A DNA stretch of 64,000 nucleotides. Origin: an uncultured Propionibacteriaceae bacterium. Lineage in GTDB: Bacteria; Actinomycetota; Actinomycetes; Propionibacteriales; Propionibacteriaceae. Made by a program: the position numbers and the translations under genes. The stretch is from positions 1 through 64,000 of the forward strand of contig CALCKT010000047.1 of assembly GCA_937965785.1 (NCBI GenBank), in the 5' to 3' direction. Positions 35,633 to 44,246 of the stretch are shown in pieces (within the stretch, counting starts at the first letter, position 1; the number at the start of each line of letters is the position of its first letter). The notes under the pieces are model-generated. The model saw nothing but the letters and a program-made list of their open reading frames with translations. It ran no database searches and had not been told where the DNA came from.

Positions 35633-36487
35633 ATGAAGAACAAAGGTAGGACTTTCACGAGGGAAGACCTCGAGTCCTTCCTCACCACCGCCCCGGATCA
35701 ACTCAAGGACTGGGCGCAGCAACAACTCGACCGGTTCGACGAGACCAACCGGGAAAGCCCGGAGGACGGGGACGACGACGGCGCGGACCTGGCGGATCTC
35801 CTGCCAGAAGATGAGGACGACAACGAGGAAGGCGCGGAGAGCAGTACCCCCAAGGTCTCGGCCCTGGAACGCCGCGCCGGGGTTTCACGCCTCAACCTGG
35901 TGCTAGTTACGCTCCTGGCGGCCGCCCTCGTCGTCATCATCCAGATGGCCGGGCGGCCCCAACCGGAACCGACCACAGCGATGCCGAGCAACCACCCATC
36001 CGTCGACGCCTCCGCCCTGGCCGAGATGGACAAGGCACAGAAACTCGACAAGGACCGCGAGGCCGAACTCAAGGCCCAGATCGAGGCCAACCCGGCCGAT
36101 TTCGAGGCCCGGCTGAAACTGAGCACCCTCTACTACAACGCCGCCCTGTACCCAGAGGTGATTCCCCAGCTGCAGTACGTCCTCGACCAGGACCCCGACA
36201 ACCTGGACGCGCTCCTCGGCATCGGAGCGGCGGAGTACAAGACCAACCAGTACGACGCCGCCGAGAAGCACTGGTTGCGCATCACCGAACTGGCCCCGCA
36301 ACGCGTGGAGCCCTGGTACAGCCTCGGCTTCCTGTACATGGCACGCACCCCTGCCGACCCGGCGCGGGCCCGGGAGGCCTGGAAAAAGGTGATCGAGATC
36401 GATCCGGACTCGAACATGGCCAAGGAGGTCACCACTCATCTCAACTCCTTGGCCACCCCCACGGCGGCCACGAGTTCCGGGAGCTGA
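35633..36487 (+). CDS. membrane-anchored TPR protein of the nrf cluster
   Basis: A 284-residue protein: an N-terminal acidic cytoplasmic part (DDDGADLADLLPEDEDDNEEG), one membrane helix (LNLVLVTLLAAALVVIIQMAG), and an external TPR domain of about 150 residues (FEARLKLSTLYYNAALYPEVIPQL and so on). This plan recalls NrfG/CcmI-type TPR proteins that hold apocytochrome during heme attachment. Lying between nrfA and ccdA, it may act as the apo-NrfA holder; this role is inferred. Confidence 0.8.
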   Translation: MKNKGRTFTREDLESFLTTAPDQLKDWAQQQLDRFDETNRESPEDGDDDGADLADLLPEDEDDNEEGAESSTPKVSALERRAGVSRLNLVLVTLLAAALVVIIQMAGRPQPEPTTAMPSNHPSVDASALAEMDKAQKLDKDREAELKAQIEANPADFEARLKLSTLYYNAALYPEVIPQLQYVLDQDPDNLDALLGIGAAEYKTNQYDAAEKHWLRITELAPQRVEPWYSLGFLYMARTPADPARAREAWKKVIEIDPDSNMAKEVTTHLNSLATPTAATSSGS

Positions 36488-36490
36488 GAG

Positions 36491-37186
36491 ATGGAACTGA
36501 CGGTTCCGGTGGCCCTCCTCGCGGGGATCGTGTCCTTCGCATCCCCCTGTTTCCTGCCCATCGTTCCGGTCTTCGTCGGTCAACTCGTCGGCTCCGGGCC
36601 CGGGCGGGTGGACCGGCGCGTCGCGCTCGGGAACTCGCTGGCCTTCGTCGCCGGGTTCTCCATCGTGTTCATCGCCTTGTGGGCGTCGCTGGGGTTGCTG
36701 GGCAGATCCCTGGGTCCCCACGCCGTTCACGCCCGGATCCTCGGGGGAGCGGTGCTGGTGTTCATGGGGCTGCACGTCGCCGGGATCCTGCGGCTTCCCG
36801 TGCTCGACAGGCTGGTGAGGGGCCGGCTGCCCGTCGCGGGCGGGACCACGTCCGTGTGGCGCGCGGGACTCATGGGGGTGGTCTTCGGAGCCGGGTGGAC
36901 GCCCTGCATCGGTCCGGTGCTCAGCGGCATCCTCACCCTGGCCACAGCCAGCTCCACCGTGTGGTCGGGGATGCTCCTGATGACCGCGTACTGCCTGGGC
37001 CTCGGCCTGCCCATCGTCGCGGTCGCCCTCGGATCGGCCGAGGTCACGCGGCGTTTCGACTGGTTCGCCAGGCACCACGTGGCGGTGTCCCTGGTGACCG
37101 GGGGGCTCCTGGTGGTGGTCGGTTTCCTCATGATCACCAACCTGTTCGCGTCGCTGGCCGGGTTGATCCCCGTGTTTGGAATCTAG
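36491..37186 (+). CDS. ccdA: cytochrome c biogenesis thiol transporter CcdA
   Basis: A 231-residue polytopic protein with six predicted helices and the two conserved Cys: Cys20 in FASPCFLPIVP and Cys139 in GWTPCIGPVL. It carries reducing equivalents from cytoplasmic thioredoxin across the membrane, to keep apocytochrome CXXCH thiols reduced through the downstream ResA-like protein. Three bases separate it from the TPR gene. Confidence 0.93.
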   Translation: MELTVPVALLAGIVSFASPCFLPIVPVFVGQLVGSGPGRVDRRVALGNSLAFVAGFSIVFIALWASLGLLGRSLGPHAVHARILGGAVLVFMGLHVAGILRLPVLDRLVRGRLPVAGGTTSVWRAGLMGVVFGAGWTPCIGPVLSGILTLATASSTVWSGMLLMTAYCLGLGLPIVAVALGSAEVTRRFDWFARHHVAVSLVTGGLLVVVGFLMITNLFASLAGLIPVFGI

Positions 37187-37195
37187 AGGTGACCG

Positions 37196-38653
37196 ATGAG
37201 TGATGACACACCCCGTCGAAGGGGAACCACCGACGGACTGGATGAGGCCCTTGACCTCTCGCCCGGCCGGTTCCTGCACGCGATCTATGCGCTGTTCCAC
37301 AACAAGGCCTTCGGGCTCGTCCTGATCCTGCTGACCGGGTTGTTGTCGCTCATCGGGGTGCTGCTGCCGCAGAAGCCGCCGAACATCGCGGGCAATCCGG
37401 AGCGGCAGGCCGCCTGGCTCGACAAGGTGCGCGGCGGCACCGGAGGGTGGACGTCGATCCTTGACACCCTCGGTTTCTTCTCGATGTTCTCCTCCATACC
37501 CTTCCTGGTTGTGATGGGGCTGCTGGCCGCCTCGATCATCGCCTGCACCACGCACCGGATCCCCGTCATCTGGAAGGCGGCCCGCCACCCCCACGTCCGT
37601 GTGAAGCCCAGGTTCTTCGACGTCGCCGGGCTCCGCACCCGGTTCTTCACCTCGCAGAAACCGGACGACGCGCTGGATGTCATCGTCGCCGACGCCCGCC
37701 GCCACGGTTTGCGGGTCATCCGCGACGACAAGGGGCCGGGGCGGGGTGCCTACCTGGACCGCAACGCCTGGATGCCGTTCGGCACGGTGTTGGCGCACAC
37801 GGCGTTCGTAATCATCATGGCGGGTTTCGTCGTCTCGTCGCTGACCGGGTTCCGCGATGAACGGTTCGCCCTTACCATCGGGTATCCCCGCGAGGTCGGG
37901 CACGGCACCACTCTGGTGGCCGAGGCCACGGGCTTCCGCGACACCTATTACGAAAACGGGGCCCCGAAGGATTACGTCGCCGACCTGGTGCTGCGCGACG
38001 GCGACAAGACGGTGGCGCAGCAGGAGGTCAGGGTCAACAGCCCACTCAGCCACGCCGGGTTCATGTTCCACCAAGCCTACTTCGGGGTCGCGGCGGTGAT
38101 GCGTGTGACGGACGCATCCGGGGCGACGGTCTTCGAGGGTGGGGTGCCGCTGGAGTGGACCACGCAGGACAAGATCTTCAACTACGGGCACGTCACCCTG
38201 CCGGATCAAACCGTGATGTACGTGATCAGCCCCGCCTCCGGGCAGGTGGGGACGGGAATCGCGCCCGGCCAGGTGAGGGTCGAGCTACGCCGGGGAGAGA
38301 AGACCGCCCCGCTGACCTCGACCGTGATCGACATGGGGGTCGCGACCTCCGCCGGGGACTACTCGTTCACGTTCCAGCGGGAGCAGCAGTTCACGGGGAT
38401 GATCCTGAGAAACGATCCCGGGACGGGAATCGTGTGGGCCGGGTTCGCCCTGCTGGTCGTTGGCACCTGCATGACGATGTTCTTCCGCCATCAGCGCCTG
38501 TGGGTGCGGGTGAGCGAGACCGAGGAGGGAACCTTGGTGCAGATGGCCTCCCCGGACCGGCGTGACTCCGGGTTCACGCGTTTCGTAACGGATATGGTCG
38601 AACGCGTCAGCACCCAACTGGCCGGCGCCACGACGAAGGGAGAACAACGATGA
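37196..38653 (+). CDS. resB: cytochrome c biogenesis protein ResB (Ccs1)
   Basis: A 485-residue system II protein with three N-terminal membrane helices (around LVLILLTGLLSLIGVLLPQ and FSMFSSIPFLVVMGLLAASIIAC), a fourth helix near the C-terminus (IVWAGFALLVVGTCMTMFF) and a large external domain between. With CcsA it forms the heme delivery and ligation complex. The ATG follows agaggtgaccg; the end overlaps ccsA by four bases. Confidence 0.92.
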   Translation: MSDDTPRRRGTTDGLDEALDLSPGRFLHAIYALFHNKAFGLVLILLTGLLSLIGVLLPQKPPNIAGNPERQAAWLDKVRGGTGGWTSILDTLGFFSMFSSIPFLVVMGLLAASIIACTTHRIPVIWKAARHPHVRVKPRFFDVAGLRTRFFTSQKPDDALDVIVADARRHGLRVIRDDKGPGRGAYLDRNAWMPFGTVLAHTAFVIIMAGFVVSSLTGFRDERFALTIGYPREVGHGTTLVAEATGFRDTYYENGAPKDYVADLVLRDGDKTVAQQEVRVNSPLSHAGFMFHQAYFGVAAVMRVTDASGATVFEGGVPLEWTTQDKIFNYGHVTLPDQTVMYVISPASGQVGTGIAPGQVRVELRRGEKTAPLTSTVIDMGVATSAGDYSFTFQREQQFTGMILRNDPGTGIVWAGFALLVVGTCMTMFFRHQRLWVRVSETEEGTLVQMASPDRRDSGFTRFVTDMVERVSTQLAGATTKGEQR

Positions 38654-39555
38654 TCGAGTACTCTCAGGCCTTGCTGCTCATAGCAACGATGCTCGTGGTC
38701 GTCTCCACCATCGCCTATCTCGGCGCGGTCCTCGCGGCGAGGATGTCGAGAACCTCGATTGCCACCTCGGCGGACGGGGTTCTCGTCGCTGCGGGTGACA
38801 GCGAGATCAAGGTCACGGGCGGCCTGCGGCGTGCGCCGCTGCGGCGTTTCACGGTGGCGTGGTGGGCCGCCAAATCCACCCAGCTGGCCCTGCTGCTGAT
38901 GACGGGTGTGTTGATCACCCGGATGATCGCGACGGGGCACGCGCCCTTCTCGAACCATTACGAGTTCGCCATCGCCTTCTCCTGGGGCATGCTCCTGGCG
39001 CAGGTCTACTTCGAGTGGCGCTACCGGATCCGGACGATGTCGGTGATCACCCTGCCGGTGATCCTGGCCATGCTCATCTACGCCTCCACCATGTCGTACA
39101 AGCCGAACCCGTTGATGCCCGCGCTGCAGAACTCGCCGTTGCTGACGCTGCACGTGGTGACCGCGTCACTCGGGTATGGAGCCGCGCTGGTGGCCTTCGC
39201 GGCGGCCGTGATGTACCTGCTCGCGCCACACGTGAAGTGGAAGGGCTGGCCGAGCCAGGAGTCCCTCGACGAACTTGGCTACAAGGCCACCGTCGTCACC
39301 TTCCCGATGCTCACCCTCATGCTCATCCTCGGCTCCATCTGGGGCAATGTCGCGTGGGGCCGGTACTGGGGCTGGGATCCGAAGGAAACGGCGGCCCTGG
39401 TCACCTGGCTGATCTACGGGGCCTACCTGCACGCCAGGGTGACCAGGAGCTGGCGCGGTAAGAAATCGGCCTGGCTGCTGGTGCTGGCCTTCGTGGCCGT
39501 GGTGTTCACCTATCTCGGTAACCTGTTCTTCGGAGGACTGCATGCCTACACCTGA
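38650..39555 (+). CDS. ccsA: cytochrome c biogenesis protein CcsA
   Basis: A 301-residue heme-handling protein with about eight helices and the tryptophan-rich WWD motif at 231-243 (WGNVAWGRYWGWD), followed by PKETAALVTWLIYGAYLHAR. Histidines flanking the motif (His168, His261) are the expected heme ligands. The start overlaps resB (atga). Confidence 0.94.
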   Translation: MIEYSQALLLIATMLVVVSTIAYLGAVLAARMSRTSIATSADGVLVAAGDSEIKVTGGLRRAPLRRFTVAWWAAKSTQLALLLMTGVLITRMIATGHAPFSNHYEFAIAFSWGMLLAQVYFEWRYRIRTMSVITLPVILAMLIYASTMSYKPNPLMPALQNSPLLTLHVVTASLGYGAALVAFAAAVMYLLAPHVKWKGWPSQESLDELGYKATVVTFPMLTLMLILGSIWGNVAWGRYWGWDPKETAALVTWLIYGAYLHARVTRSWRGKKSAWLLVLAFVAVVFTYLGNLFFGGLHAYT

Positions 39556-40225
39556 TGACGACGAGGTGGCCGAGTTCCTGGAGGCCGACGAATCCACCCC
39601 GAAACCGGACCGGTCTCCCGGGCAGGAACCGGCTTGGCGCTCGAAGCTGCGTTCCTCGAGTTTCGGCCAGATCGCGGTGGTGCTGGTTACGGCCTTCGCC
39701 ATAGCGGTGGCCGCCTGGTGGGTGGTGAAACCGGAGGATCAGGACCGGATCCGGGCCGAGACCGAGGCCGTGTCCCGGATCGAGGTCGCAGGGGTGCAGC
39801 ACCCCCCCGCAGTGGGTGAGAGCGCCCCGGAATTCACCGCGACGGACATCAACGACGCACCTGTGTCGCTGGGGGAGCTGCGTGGCAAACCGGTGTGGCT
39901 GGTGTTCATGGCCACCTGGTGCACGGGCTGCCGCACGGAGATCCCGGATGTCCAGGGTGTCATCGCATCCCAGGGTGACGCGGTCCGGCTCGTCGTGGTT
40001 TACGTCGGTGAGAGCCGGAACACGGTGAGGGACTACTCGAAACGCGTCGGAAACGATTTCCCGGAGATCGCGGACCAGGACCAGCAGATCTCCGCGGCCT
40101 ACGGAATCATGGGGGTGCCCACGCACTACTTCATCGACGCGGAGGGTGTGGTACGGCAACGGCACGTCGGGGTCCTGAGCCCCGACGCGATGGCCCAGGC
40201 CATCCAGAACGCGATGTCCTCCTAG
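39542..40225 (+). CDS. resA: ResA-like thiol-disulfide oxidoreductase
   Basis: A 227-residue membrane-anchored thioredoxin: a 42-residue acidic cytoplasmic tail, a helix (IAVVLVTAFAIAVAAWWVV), then a TlpA/ResA domain with the active site ATWCTGCRTE (Cys127, Cys130) and the cis-Pro loop GVPTHYFID. It reduces apocytochrome thiols with electrons from CcdA. It overlaps ccsA by 14 bases, closing the nrf-ccs operon. Confidence 0.9.
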   Translation: MPTPDDDEVAEFLEADESTPKPDRSPGQEPAWRSKLRSSSFGQIAVVLVTAFAIAVAAWWVVKPEDQDRIRAETEAVSRIEVAGVQHPPAVGESAPEFTATDINDAPVSLGELRGKPVWLVFMATWCTGCRTEIPDVQGVIASQGDAVRLVVVYVGESRNTVRDYSKRVGNDFPEIADQDQQISAAYGIMGVPTHYFIDAEGVVRQRHVGVLSPDAMAQAIQNAMSS

Positions 40226-40403
40226 GGTCTGCTGCGAAAGCCGTTTCCGGTCGGAGCGCCAAGTTTCCGGCCGCGTGTTCCCGGGCTTGTCGCCGCACCT
40301 TGAAACCGGTGCGCCACGGGTTCTGCAGGTGTGTTCGACCGGGCCGGGTTTTCGGCACTGTCCATGAAACACATGGCGTTCCGGTCCCATCCCCGGAACC
40401 TCC

Positions 40404-40437
40404 TAGACTGGGTGGGTTCGACGCATGAAGGAGAGAC
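40404..40437 (+). promoter_or_regulatory. ilvD promoter and ribosome site
   Basis: -10 TAGACT (40404-40409) and the ribosome site aaggagag (40428-40435) just before the ATG. The preceding 170 bp after resA hold no gene and no clear terminator. Confidence 0.5.
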
Positions 40438-42282
40438 ATGCCCGCGCTTCGTTCCCGCACGTCCACCCACGGCCGAAACATGGCCGGCGCCCGCGCGCTC
40501 TGGCGCGCCACGGGCATCACCGACTCCGATTTCGGTAAACCCATCATCGCGGTCGCGAACTCCTTCACCCAGTTCGTTCCCGGTCACGTCCACCTGCGTG
40601 ACATGGGAAAACTCGTCTCGGAGTCCATCAGGCAGGCCGGGGCCGTGGGGCGCGAGTTCAACACCATAGCCATCGATGACGGCATCGCCATGGGGCACGA
40701 CGGGATGCTGTACTCGCTGCCGAGCCGCGAGCTGATCGCGGACGCGGTCGAGTACATGGTCAACGCCCACTGCGCCGACGCCTTGGTGTGCATCTCCAAC
40801 TGCGACAAGATCACCCCCGGCATGCTGCTGGCCGCGTTGCGTCTCAACATCCCCACGGTGTTCGTCTCCGGTGGTCCCATGGAGGCGGGCAAGGCCGTCA
40901 TCCGCGACGGCCAGGCCGCCACCTCCCTCGACCTCATCAATGCGATGACCGCGGCTGTCGACCCGAATGTCAGTGACGAGGAACTGGGGCGTATCGAGGC
41001 CAGCGCCTGCCCGACCTGCGGGTCGTGTTCCGGGATGTTCACCGCGAACTCCATGAACTGCCTGCTGGAGGCGATCGGGCTGGCCCAGCCCGGCAACGGC
41101 TCCACCCTCGCCACCGCCGCGGCCCGCCGAGACCTGTTCGTCAACGCGGGGCGGCTCGTCGTCGACCTGTGCCGCCGCTGGTATGACGAGGACGACGCCT
41201 CCGTCCTGCCCTTGTCGATAGCCACGAAATCGGCGTTCAGCAACGCCATGCGCCTGGATGTCGCGATGGGTGGATCCACCAACACCGTTCTGCACCTGCT
41301 GGCCGCAGCCCAGGAGGCCGGGGTGGACTTCGACCAGGATGACATCGACGCCATTTCCCGTCTCACCCCCTGCCTGTCCAAGGTCGCGCCCAACTCGGAG
41401 CGCTACTTCATGGAGGATGTTCACCGCGCGGGCGGCATCCCTGCCATCCTCGGGGAGCTGCACCGCGGCGGGAAACTCGACGAGGACGTCCACGCCATTC
41501 ACTCGCCGTCGCTGGAGCGTTGGCTGGCGGATTGGGACGTTCGCGGTGGCAGCGCGACCGAGGAGGCCGTCGAGCTTTTCCATGCCGCCCCGGGTGGGGT
41601 GCGCACCACCGTTCCGTTCAGCTCCACCAACCGTTGGGAATCCCTCGACCTGGATTCCGCGAACGGCTGCATCCGCTCCGTCGAGCATCCCTACACCGCC
41701 GACGGTGGCCTGGCGGTGCTGAAGGGCAACCTCGCACCCGACGGCGCCATCGTCAAGACCGCGGGGGTGCCGGAGCACCAGTGGGAGTTCACCGGCACCG
41801 CCTTCGTCACCGAATCCCAGGAGGAAGCGGTCGAATCCATCCTCGGCAGGAAGGTCAAGGAGGGTGACGTCGTGATCGTGCGCTACGAGGGCCCCAAGGG
41901 GGGTCCCGGGATGCAGGAGATGCTCTACCCGACCTCCTACCTGAAGGGGCTGGGGCTCGGGCCGAAGTGCGCGTTGATCACCGATGGCCGGTTCTCCGGT
42001 GGTTCTTCAGGGCTGTCGATCGGGCATGTCTCGCCGGAGGCTGCCGCAGGGGGGCCGATCGCGCTGGTGCGCACCGGTGACGAGATCACCGTCTCCATTC
42101 CCAACCGGTCGATCACGCTGAACGTGCCCGACGAGGAACTGGCGGCCCGTCGCGCCGAGCTGGAGGCCGGCAACGGTTACCGTCCCGCAGCCCGGCAACG
42201 GCAGGTTTCGACCGCGTTGAGGATCTACGGTTCGTTGGCGCAGTCGGCGGACAAGGGGGCGTCGCGGCGTTTCGACGGTTGA
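40438..42282 (+). CDS. ilvD: dihydroxy-acid dehydratase
   Basis: A 614-residue iron-sulfur dehydratase of valine, leucine and isoleucine synthesis. The cluster and active-site segments are CISNCDKITPGM and ACPTCGSCSGMFTANSMNC, with GGSTNTVLHL, and the C-terminal DGRFSGGSSGLSIGH signature is present. The length is that of the E. coli-type enzyme. Its final 58 bases overlap the tail of the opposing DedA-like gene. Confidence 0.96.
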   Translation: MPALRSRTSTHGRNMAGARALWRATGITDSDFGKPIIAVANSFTQFVPGHVHLRDMGKLVSESIRQAGAVGREFNTIAIDDGIAMGHDGMLYSLPSRELIADAVEYMVNAHCADALVCISNCDKITPGMLLAALRLNIPTVFVSGGPMEAGKAVIRDGQAATSLDLINAMTAAVDPNVSDEELGRIEASACPTCGSCSGMFTANSMNCLLEAIGLAQPGNGSTLATAAARRDLFVNAGRLVVDLCRRWYDEDDASVLPLSIATKSAFSNAMRLDVAMGGSTNTVLHLLAAAQEAGVDFDQDDIDAISRLTPCLSKVAPNSERYFMEDVHRAGGIPAILGELHRGGKLDEDVHAIHSPSLERWLADWDVRGGSATEEAVELFHAAPGGVRTTVPFSSTNRWESLDLDSANGCIRSVEHPYTADGGLAVLKGNLAPDGAIVKTAGVPEHQWEFTGTAFVTESQEEAVESILGRKVKEGDVVIVRYEGPKGGPGMQEMLYPTSYLKGLGLGPKCALITDGRFSGGSSGLSIGHVSPEAAAGGPIALVRTGDEITVSIPNRSITLNVPDEELAARRAELEAGNGYRPAARQRQVSTALRIYGSLAQSADKGASRRFDG

Positions 42283-42746
42283 TTGCCGCGTTTGTGTCCG
42301 AACAGGAAGAAGCTGGCCACCGCCGCGGCCATCACGGTGAGTCCCGCGATCGTCATCGCGGGGCTGTGTTCCCACGCCATGGACAGGAGCATGAGGCTGA
42401 TCATTCCACCCGTGCCCCAGATGAACGCCCAGACGATGCAGCCGACGATCACGGCCGGCAGATAACGGCGCATCGGCACCCGGGCCACGCCGGCGGCCAG
42501 GTTGACCATGGTTTGCAGACCGATGACGAGGAAGCTCAGGGTGACCGCGGGCGGGCCCCAGCGTTTCAGCCAGGAGCTTCCCACCCGGTAGGGGCGGGTT
42601 TCCAGTACCCGTCGCCAGCGGGTGTGGCTCGTACCCGCGACGATGCCGCGTCCGATCCAGTAGGTGCCGTTGGAGCGGATCATGACAATGCAGAAGAGCG
42701 CCAGGATCGTCAGCCCGTAGGGCAGGTTCCAGTCCTGTGGGTGCAT
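42225..42746 (-). CDS. DedA/VTT-like membrane protein
   Basis: A 173-residue membrane protein with a first helix (GLTILALFCIVMIRSNGTYW), the GRGIVAG loop, and a VTT-like segment (VGSSWLKRWGPPAVTLSFLV then LAAGVARVPMRRYLPAVIVG). Two helices follow, ending in a basic tail. It resembles DedA family flippase-like proteins but is shorter than the usual ~200 residues, and the assignment is by pattern only. The ribosome site is gagagga. The gene converges on ilvD and overlaps it by 58 bases. Confidence 0.75.
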   Translation of the reverse strand: MHPQDWNLPYGLTILALFCIVMIRSNGTYWIGRGIVAGTSHTRWRRVLETRPYRVGSSWLKRWGPPAVTLSFLVIGLQTMVNLAAGVARVPMRRYLPAVIVGCIVWAFIWGTGGMISLMLLSMAWEHSPAMTIAGLTVMAAAVASFFLFGHKRGNQPSKRRDAPLSADCANEP

Positions 42747-42890
42747 CGGATCCTCTCGGGTCGGGAAGCAACAGCTTAGGCCACCCTGACCTCGGGAACC
42801 AGCGGTGGGTTCTGCCCGTTCCCAAATGCACAGGGACGATGGCCGGGCGGTTCGGGTGGTGGGCCCGGGCGGTGGGGTGTGAGAATTCTC

Positions 42891-42920
42891 GGGCGCTCCG
42901 CCGGGGCGCCCCCCGTTTTT
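42891..42920 (+). terminator. hairpin with T-run upstream of the YbjN-like gene
   Basis: Stem gggcgc (42891-42896) with gcgccc (42906-42911), then ccccg and TTTTT. It is the only hairpin here with a proper T-run. It lies just before the -10-like TAGGTT (42928-42933), so it would insulate the downstream gene from readthrough. Confidence 0.45.
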
Positions 42921-42953
42921 GGTTTGCTAGGTTGAGTCCGGGAGGTGGGCTGC

Positions 42954-43814
42954 ATGGCTGACATTGAAGATTTTGATCTGGACAAGACAACCAGGCAGGC
43001 ATGGGACGACTTCACCGAGAGACTCGCCGATGTGCTGTCCGTGATGGACGCCAGCGCCGACCTGACCATTTCCGCGGTCAACGGAGAGGAGACCCGCGAG
43101 ACCCCACCCACGGTGCGTTTCTCGGCCGTTGAACCGGGGGTGGTCGAGGCCACCCTGGTCGGCGTCGACTCGCCGCGGCTCGCGGAACTGGGCTGGATCT
43201 CCTCCCCCCGGGGGATCACCGCCCGCAGGGACCAGGAGGAGGCCACCGAGCTGGCAAACCTCACCACCGCCACCATGACCGAGGTGGTGGGTGTGCTGCA
43301 CCCGATCTTCCTGGAACCCGATCAGCTGGCGGAGCTGTTGACCGCCCGGGAGAGCACCCCGGTCAAACCCACCCCCGGACCCTACGGCGTGGTGCTTCCC
43401 ACCAGCCAGGCGCAGCTCGACGCCATCGTCGATGCGGAACTGGAACAGATGTTCGGGCATCCCGCGCTGCGAAACGCGGCGGGGGAGGTGGCCATCCGGG
43501 TTGGTTCCACCATGGTTTTCTGCCGTTCCACCCCGGACTTCGAGGAGCTGGTGCTGTTCGCGGTCCTCGTGCACGACGTGAACGGACGCTCCCGGGCCTG
43601 TGAGGTGCTCAACGACCTGAACGTGGAGTCCCGTTACTGCCGGTTCGCCCTGCACCGCGACCGGGTGTTCGTGCAGGTCTCGGTACCCGCCCAACCGTTC
43701 GTCCCCCGACACCTGCGGCAGGCCCTCGAATCCATCTCCCACGTCGCCGATGGCATCGACGACGACCTGGCCCACAAACTGGGTGGACGCACCACCTTCC
43801 CCACCACCGGCTGA
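42954..43814 (+). CDS. YbjN-like/TY-chaperone-type protein
   Basis: A 286-residue soluble acidic protein with two related halves. The second (LVLFAVLVHDVNGRSRACEVLNDLN, RFALHRDRVFVQVSVPAQPF) matches the fold pattern of YbjN and type III secretion chaperone-like domains. The first may be a diverged copy (TISAVNGEETRETPPTVRFS, VEATLVG). No catalytic residues are evident; a peptide-binding or chaperone role is a family-level guess. The ribosome site is gggaggtgg; a -10-like TAGGTT lies 20 nt upstream. Confidence 0.7.
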   Translation: MADIEDFDLDKTTRQAWDDFTERLADVLSVMDASADLTISAVNGEETRETPPTVRFSAVEPGVVEATLVGVDSPRLAELGWISSPRGITARRDQEEATELANLTTATMTEVVGVLHPIFLEPDQLAELLTARESTPVKPTPGPYGVVLPTSQAQLDAIVDAELEQMFGHPALRNAAGEVAIRVGSTMVFCRSTPDFEELVLFAVLVHDVNGRSRACEVLNDLNVESRYCRFALHRDRVFVQVSVPAQPFVPRHLRQALESISHVADGIDDDLAHKLGGRTTFPTTG

Positions 43815-43828
43815 GTGGATCCAGCCAC

Positions 43829-43843
43829 TAGAGTTCTCCCATG
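43829..43843 (+). promoter_or_regulatory. leaderless promoter of the PPOX gene
   Basis: TAGAGT (43829-43834), 6 nt, then ATG at 43841, with no ribosome site. Confidence 0.55.
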
Positions 43844-44236
43844 ACCGAGGTCACATACTTCGAGCGGCTGGACGTTCCCGAGTGCCTGCGACTTCTCAGG
43901 GGTGGGGGAGTCGGGCGTGTGGTCTGGCAGGACGACGACGGACTGAGCGTGCTGCCCGTGAACTACCGGGTCATAGATGACTCGGTGGTGTTCCAGACCA
44001 GTGCCGCCTCGACGCTGGCGCGCCTGGCGGAACCCACGCCGGTCGCGTTCCAGGTGGACGAGGTCGACGACGCCACCGCGGTTGGCTGGTCGGTGCTGGT
44101 CCGGGGGACGAGCGGAGCCCGGGATGCGGGTGAAGTCGTCAGTTTCCTGCCGCGGGACCCGGCCGTCGGCGTGGTGGTGAGAATCGAAGAGGTGACGGGC
44201 CGGGTGATTTCCGGCAATCCCGTTCCCCGGAGTTGA
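43841..44236 (+). CDS. PPOX-type flavin-binding split-barrel protein
   Basis: A 131-residue protein of the pyridoxamine 5'-phosphate oxidase-like split barrel family: RGGGVGRVVWQDDDGLSVLPVNYRV, VFQTSAASTLARL, VAFQVDEVDD and GWSVLVRGTSG. Such small members bind FMN or F420 and reduce varied substrates; the cofactor is undetermined. It lies ten bases before a universal stress protein, suggesting a shared stress context. Confidence 0.85.
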   Translation: MTEVTYFERLDVPECLRLLRGGGVGRVVWQDDDGLSVLPVNYRVIDDSVVFQTSAASTLARLAEPTPVAFQVDEVDDATAVGWSVLVRGTSGARDAGEVVSFLPRDPAVGVVVRIEEVTGRVISGNPVPRS

Positions 44237-44246
44237 GGAGGAAGAC

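Noticed and set aside
33509..35725. 738-codon minus-strand frame opposite nrfHA
   Set aside because: Shadow; the plus strand carries nine correctly spaced CXXCH motifs.
35903..38209. 768-codon minus-strand frame opposite ccdA and resB
   Set aside because: Shadow rich in Gly/Asp/His/Gln/Arg; the opposite genes are well supported.
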